Positions 60,555 through 64,000 of a stretch of DNA of 64,000 bases are shown in pieces. Positions within the stretch are counted from its first letter, which is position 1. Every line of letters begins with the position of its first letter. Location: the NCBI GenBank assembly GCA_016716385.1, contig JADJWL010000004.1, positions 1-64,000 on the forward strand, in the 5' to 3' direction. A program made the translations under genes and the position numbers. Source of the stretch: Bryobacterales bacterium. GTDB taxonomy: Bacteria > Acidobacteriota > Terriglobia > Bryobacterales > Bryobacteraceae. The notes below the pieces were generated by a model. It had not been told where the DNA came from. It saw nothing but the letters and a program-made list of their open reading frames with translations, and did not search any database.

Positions 60555-60947
60555 ATGATGCCGACCCAGACGATCACCAGGCCGAGCTGGAGCGCAATTA
60601 AACGGAAAGATGTCCGCCGCCACCGGCGCTATACAGTGCATAATTCCTCGCTACGGGTGTCCTGGCTTGACGTCCAGGGACAGCTCAAGATGGCGGTTGC
60701 GCGAGTGCTCAACGTTTCCGAGTCGGGCATGGCTGTCGAGCTGCCGGAGAAACCGCTGCCGACGTCCATGGTCCGTTTCCAGTCGGAGAAACACAAGCTG
60801 AGCGGCACCGCCGCGGTGAGGCATGCCTACCGGTTCTCGTCGAAATGGGTGGTGGGCGTCGAGTTCGCCGATGGCCTGCGCTGGATGCCGCCGGATGGCG
60901 ACGTGGAAGAGCCGATCACGCTCTTCGGCCCGGAATACATCGTCTAA
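60555..60947 (+). CDS. PilZ-domain protein
   Basis: A 130-residue protein with one PilZ domain. Seen: KDVRRHRRYTVHNSSLRVSW (basic RxxxR motif) and VLNVSESGMAVELP (Nx-S-x-x-G motif), followed by VVGVEFADGLRWMPPDG. A short acidic C-terminal tail (DVEEPITLFGPEYIV) follows. It resembles the PilZ 69 bases earlier (both end in a FxGGLxWxPP-like motif), so the pair probably arose by duplication. Start uncertain: ATG 60555, or GTG 60537. Confidence 0.83.
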   Translation: MMPTQTITRPSWSAIKRKDVRRHRRYTVHNSSLRVSWLDVQGQLKMAVARVLNVSESGMAVELPEKPLPTSMVRFQSEKHKLSGTAAVRHAYRFSSKWVVGVEFADGLRWMPPDGDVEEPITLFGPEYIV

Positions 60948-60949
60948 GT

Positions 60950-61750
60950 CTAATGCGCCGCGAAGACGTGCTCCGTCGCCGCGTGATGATTGACCGGGCC
61001 CGCGCCGCGGCCCAGCCCCGGACTTGACCGGATTGCTTCCCACGTAAACGTCTTGGCCCGCGCGACCGCGCTCGGGAGGGTGGTTCCCCTCGCCAGTTCC
61101 GCCGTCACCGCCGCCGAACACGTACAGCCGGTGCCGTGCGTATTTGTCGTATCGATGCGCGGGGCGGGGAACTCGTACCATTCACCCGCTGCGTAGAGGA
61201 CATCGGTGGCGATGCCTTCGAGGTGTCCCCCCTTGACCAGGACGGCAGCCGCGCCAAGGTCAGCGATGCGGCGCGCGGCGTCACGCATTCCGGCGAGGTT
61301 GCGGATCGTCTTCTTCGTGAGCGCCTCAGCTTCCTGAATGTTTGGCGTGACCAGGGATGCCCGCGGGATGAGCCGCTTGATCAGGCTTTCCCGGGCGCCG
61401 TTGTCGATCAGGAGGGCGCCGTGTTTGCTGATGAGCACAGGGTCGACCACGAGTGGGAAAGAGAAGTCCACGGCCGCTTCCGCCACGGCTTCGACGATGG
61501 CCGCGTTGCCGAGGGCGCCGGTCTTGGCCGCCGCCGGAGGAATGTCTTCGAGTACGGCGCGCAACTGGTCGATGACCAGTTCCGCATCCATGGTCACGAC
61601 GCGCGAGACGCGCATTGTGTTCTGCACCGTGAGCAGTGTGATCACCGCTTCGCCGTAGACCCCAAACTGGTGGAACGTCTTGAGGTCAGCCTGGATACCC
61701 GCTCCGCCGCTGGGGTCGGAGCCGGCGATCGTCAACGCAACCGGCTGCAT
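60950..61750 (-). CDS. thiD: Hydroxymethylpyrimidine/phosphomethylpyrimidine kinase
   Basis: A 266-residue ribokinase-fold protein. Seen: [22 protein letters not shown] at the start, [22 protein letters not shown] [34 protein letters not shown], and [23 protein letters not shown] (ATP site, catalytic Asp/Cys region). Known: phosphorylates HMP and HMP-P for thiamin synthesis. No TPP riboswitch signature is visible upstream. Two bases separate it from the convergent PilZ stop. Confidence 0.93.
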   Translation of the reverse strand: MQPVALTIAGSDPSGGAGIQADLKTFHQFGVYGEAVITLLTVQNTMRVSRVVTMDAELVIDQLRAVLEDIPPAAAKTGALGNAAIVEAVAEAAVDFSFPLVVDPVLISKHGALLIDNGARESLIKRLIPRASLVTPNIQEAEALTKKTIRNLAGMRDAARRIADLGAAAVLVKGGHLEGIATDVLYAAGEWYEFPAPRIDTTNTHGTGCTCSAAVTAELARGTTLPSAVARAKTFTWEAIRSSPGLGRGAGPVNHHAATEHVFAAH

Positions 61751-62066
61751 GAAGCTTCAGCATAGCAGGGTTCACTGAGCCGTCCCGGCGAGGTCCGCGG
61801 CGCGCTGGAGCCCTTCGCTAGGTCATCGCGGTAGGCACGCCGTCCTCTCCTCCCGAACGTACTGCCCCGCGGCAACCCCGGTTAGCAGCCCATGGCTACA
61901 CAGACCGAGAAATGCAGCGCGCGGGCAGCCCTTGCTTCTGCTGGACTCGCTCTTCGTGTACTCAGCGATCGCCTGATCCCACGCAGACCTGGCGTGACTC
62001 GAGTGTCACCTGATCTGAGAACTGTACCGCTCTGACAGATCCGTGACCCATAACCGGATTGTTGAC
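61751..62066. other. 316-base intergenic stretch with no recognised gene
   Basis: No convincing gene. A 47-codon frame (61892-62035, plus) lacks a ribosome site. A short stem GTGAC (61994-61998) / GTCAC (62005-62009) surrounds ACTCGAGT. The thiD promoter should lie in the left part and the PIG-L-degenerate gene ends at the right. No riboswitch is seen. Confidence 0.6.
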
Positions 62067-62954
62067 CTATCGCGCCGAGCGGTATTTGCGCGGGATGCGG
62101 AACTCGACGCCGGCGTAGCGGAACTCTTCGGCCGCGCGGTGCGGCGTCTCCTTGGCGTTGACCGCGGCGAGGCCGCGGACGTTCTCCTCGACGAGCTTTG
62201 CGATCGATCCGTCGTTGACCGTTGCCAGCAGCGGCAAGGTTCGCCCGGTCGAGGCCAGCCTTTCCGCCAGCCGCCGCGCCATGTTCTCGTTCGACGTGCT
62301 GAACGCCTGCGCGGCGCGGATCTTCCTGTCGAGCTGCGCGGCGATGTCGACGAACTTCGGCTGCGGGACGAACGTCGCGGTGCTCTCCGGTTCGCGCCGG
62401 TAGGGATCGTGAGGCTGCGCGTAGTAGTACAGTTCCGGCGTCAGGTGCGGGCGCATGCCGGCGTCCGCGTACGGCGGCTGGTAGTTCTCCAGCGCCGCCG
62501 CGCGCCAGGCATCCTCGGCCGCGCGACCCGTGTAGAAGCGGTCGACGACGCGGTCGAACTCCGTGTACGGATTCGGAATGAACATCACGGTGGGCTTGTA
62601 GTGGCGGATGAGGAAGATCAGCCGGTCGCGGATCTCGGTGAACGAGACGCCGCCCAGATCGTAGCCGCGGTATCCCAACGCATGGACGTCCCGGACACCG
62701 AGGATCTTCGCCGCCGCCAAACTCTCTTCGGTGGCGCGGCGGATCGTCTCTTCGGGAGAGAGCTTCCAGGAATCTTTCTCGTCGTTGGTCACGCGGACCA
62801 GGTGCACGGCGGCGCCAGTGGCGGCCATGCCTGCAATCGTGCCGCCCGCGGCAAGCACGTAATCCGGGGCGTCGGCGGTCACTACCAACACGACAGGCTG
62901 CTGCGCCGCGGCGATGCCGAGCGCGGAAAGAAGAAACATCGAACGGGCGATCAC
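62067..62954 (-). CDS. PIG-L-fold secreted protein, apparent pseudoenzyme
   Basis: A 295-residue protein with a signal peptide (FLLSALGIAAAQ). The fold pattern of PIG-L/LmbE deacetylases is clear (VVLVVTADAPDYVLAAGGTIAGM, VRVTNDEKDSW, FIPNPYTEFDRVVDRFYTG), but the AHPDDE motif reads ADAPDY at 27-32: the zinc His is Asp, the catalytic Asp is Pro, one zinc Asp remains; and the distal HxDH His is Arg (about 139). GTG at 62954 overlaps the next gene's stop by four bases. The neighbour keeps all residues. Confidence 0.82.
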   Translation of the reverse strand: MIARSMFLLSALGIAAAQQPVVLVVTADAPDYVLAAGGTIAGMAATGAAVHLVRVTNDEKDSWKLSPEETIRRATEESLAAAKILGVRDVHALGYRGYDLGGVSFTEIRDRLIFLIRHYKPTVMFIPNPYTEFDRVVDRFYTGRAAEDAWRAAALENYQPPYADAGMRPHLTPELYYYAQPHDPYRREPESTATFVPQPKFVDIAAQLDRKIRAAQAFSTSNENMARRLAERLASTGRTLPLLATVNDGSIAKLVEENVRGLAAVNAKETPHRAAEEFRYAGVEFRIPRKYRSAR

Positions 62955-63874
62955 CGGCGCTTCACCTCACGCGCGAGATAGTCCTGTAATCCCGGCAGGT
63001 AGTCGAACTCGTCGAGAAAGTAATAGTCTTCCGCATACCGGACGCCGGCTTGTGCGCCGCGCTGCCGCGAGATCCAGTCCATGTGCCACTCTTCCATCAT
63101 CACGGCGGCGGTTTGATCGTCGATGTTCTCCCACTCGGGGACATGGAGGTTCTCGCGGGCCAATGCAGCCTTGTAGGCGCGCGCGCTGGCGGGGTTCGCG
63201 TACACGTTGCGATGCGTTTCGTAGGCGGTCTGCTTGCGGCGGACCTGCTCGGCGTTCAACTCGACCGCGATATTCGGCCGCTGTCCGAGGCCCCAGTCGA
63301 GCCGCGCCTTGCCGTAGAGATACCAAGCCTGGTGCGGCTCCATGCCGAGCAGTTTGTGCTCGGGCAGGACGTTGTCGAGACCCGCCATCCACCACGCTTC
63401 GGCCATCGCCCGGCCCACGTTCCGGTGATCGGGGTTCTTCTGGTAGTGCTCCCAGGGATTGTGCCCGATGACGACATCGGGCTTGTATTTCCGGATCAGC
63501 AGGATGATCTGGTTGCGCAGTTCATTGAGCGGGATGGGATTCATGTAGTCATTGCGCCAGTTCAGGCTGATGACCTTCTTCATCCCCAGGACCTTCGCGG
63601 CGGCCACGGCTTCGCGGTAGTTGACCATGTCGTTGCGGGGGTAGCCGTGCGGGCCATCCTTTTCGTCGTTCGAGGCGCGGACGTAGTACACGTCGTAGCC
63701 CTCGTCGACGAAGCGCGCGATCAGGCCACCCATGCCGTAGTCGGTCGTGTGGTCGTCGTGGTGGGGCTGGATCACCATCGCCACTTTGCCTTTGGGCAGG
63801 GGCTTCAGCGGAAGCTTGCCATCGGCGGAAGCCACCGGGAGAGCCAGCAGCAGGAAGAGCAGGATCGGCCGCAT
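62951..63874 (-). CDS. Secreted PIG-L family deacetylase
   Basis: A 307-residue protein with a signal peptide (LLFLLLALPVASA). Seen: PHHDDH at 37-42 with the zinc His, catalytic Asp and zinc Asp in place, VRASNDEKDGPHGYPRND, and the distal zinc His (about 150) in NPDHRNVGRAMAEAW. Known: PIG-L enzymes deacetylate N-acetylglucosamine conjugates; exported members act on glycans or mucins. ATG 63874 starts the operon whose second gene is the degenerate PIG-L. Confidence 0.87.
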   Translation of the reverse strand: MRPILLFLLLALPVASADGKLPLKPLPKGKVAMVIQPHHDDHTTDYGMGGLIARFVDEGYDVYYVRASNDEKDGPHGYPRNDMVNYREAVAAAKVLGMKKVISLNWRNDYMNPIPLNELRNQIILLIRKYKPDVVIGHNPWEHYQKNPDHRNVGRAMAEAWWMAGLDNVLPEHKLLGMEPHQAWYLYGKARLDWGLGQRPNIAVELNAEQVRRKQTAYETHRNVYANPASARAYKAALARENLHVPEWENIDDQTAAVMMEEWHMDWISRQRGAQAGVRYAEDYYFLDEFDYLPGLQDYLAREVKRR

Positions 63875-63886
63875 GAAACGGCAAGA

Positions 63887-63905
63887 GTATCATAGGCGGT
63901 GATAC
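63887..63905. promoter_or_regulatory. Inverted repeat in a divergent promoter region
   Basis: GTATCA (63887-63892) and TGATAC (63900-63905), 6-base perfect arms with a 7-base spacer, in the 43 bases between the PIG-L start (63874) and a divergent gene starting at 63918. The layout is that of a dimer-binding operator shared by both genes. Confidence 0.45.
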
Positions 63906-63917
63906 ACTTTGAAGCCG

Positions 63918-64000
63918 ATGCCTCGAAAGGTCCTGATCGCGACGCTGGCGTGCCTGACGCTTTCGGCCGCGATGGCACAGACGGAGAAACGGGTGCTCGT
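63918..64000 (+). CDS. Exported protein, 3' cut by window end
   Basis: Only about 27 codons are present: a signal peptide (LIATLACLTLSAAMAQ) with a probable cleavage after AMA. The frame is open to the end of the window. Nothing more can be said except that it diverges from the PIG-L operon behind a shared palindrome. Confidence 0.6.
   Translation, partial: MPRKVLIATLACLTLSAAMAQTEKRVL

Noticed and set aside
61992..62022. ACCTGATCTG, resembling the TPP riboswitch THI box, near thiD
   Set aside because: It is on the strand opposite to thiD and lacks the upstream CTGAGA half and the rest of the fold.
61892..62035. 47-codon frame between thiD and the PIG-L genes
   Set aside because: No ribosome site, no protein-like pattern, and placed within the likely thiD promoter region.
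1..64000. Mobile elements, CRISPR arrays, prophage or defence system
   Set aside because: No transposase, integrase, Cas protein, restriction enzyme or regularly spaced repeat was seen anywhere in the window.

Overview
The window is high-GC (roughly two thirds G+C by eye), gene-dense bacterial chromosome with many 1-14 base gene overlaps and frequent GTG/TTG starts. The gene content points to a Gram-negative, probably Acidobacteriota of the Solibacter/Bryobacter type (inference): Kdo phosphatase KdsC and a DUF481 outer-membrane protein (outer membrane), flagellar genes, twin-arginine and PIG-L secreted proteins, two PilZ proteins, and many small conserved-looking proteins. I see no rRNA operon, insertion sequence, prophage or CRISPR array. 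One tRNA (Leu-CAA) is present.

Layout. 1-2.6 kb: housekeeping (metG 3' end, tatD, polyprenyl diphosphate synthase). 2.6-6.9 kb, minus strand: beta-lactamase-like hydrolase, STAS protein, 3-hydroxyisobutyryl-CoA hydrolase-like protein, MBL-fold protein, divergent peptide deformylase. 6.9-9.65 kb, plus: sugar (GHMP) kinase, CPBP protease, an exported BamE-like protein, and a 39-residue ORF. 9.7-23.1 kb, minus: alanine dehydrogenase, DegQ-type protease with a peptidoglycan-binding protein, EamA transporter, M20 peptidase, a glycosyltransferase/PHP/glycosyltransferase/membrane-protein group, a TPR protein with KdsC, a zinc alcohol dehydrogenase and an IMPase-family phosphatase. 23.3-27.8 kb: zinc-ribbon membrane protein, flavin reductase, HU behind a clear sigma-70 promoter, then an overlapping run S2P protease, two glycosyltransferases, prepilin peptidase.

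27.8-43 kb: a tightly overlapping minus-strand run (uridine kinase, MFS, DUF481, GDPD), DUF3592 protein, acetyl-esterase-like hydrolase, sirtuin, truB, two methyltransferases and a glycosyltransferase, RodZ-like protein, pgsA, hflX-hfq, a 638-base gene-free structured stretch, and a Na+/alanine symporter. 43-46.4 kb: TPR protein, dGTPase, a tiny ORF squeezed between gene ends, a deoxyhypusine-synthase-like protein, tRNA-Leu. 46.5-50.3 kb: late flagellar cluster flgM-flgN-like-flgK-flgL-flaG-fliS with sigma-28-like promoter elements. 50.3-64 kb: NodU-type carbamoyltransferase, enolase-superfamily dehydratase, tesA divergent from ybbA-ybbP, a Tat-exported protein of unknown function, a hexuronate-type MFS, an HMA-like miniprotein, two PilZ proteins, thiD, and a pair of secreted PIG-L proteins of which one appears catalytically dead.

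Most promising for follow-up: the PIG-L enzyme/pseudoenzyme pair (62-63.9 kb), the bacterial deoxyhypusine-synthase homologue with its overlapping miniprotein (44.9-46.3 kb), the unexplained structured intergenic region (41.0-41.6 kb), and a probable CTG-initiated methyltransferase (36.8 kb). Start sites were chosen from Shine-Dalgarno matches, family N-termini and overlaps, so they are less certain than the stops.
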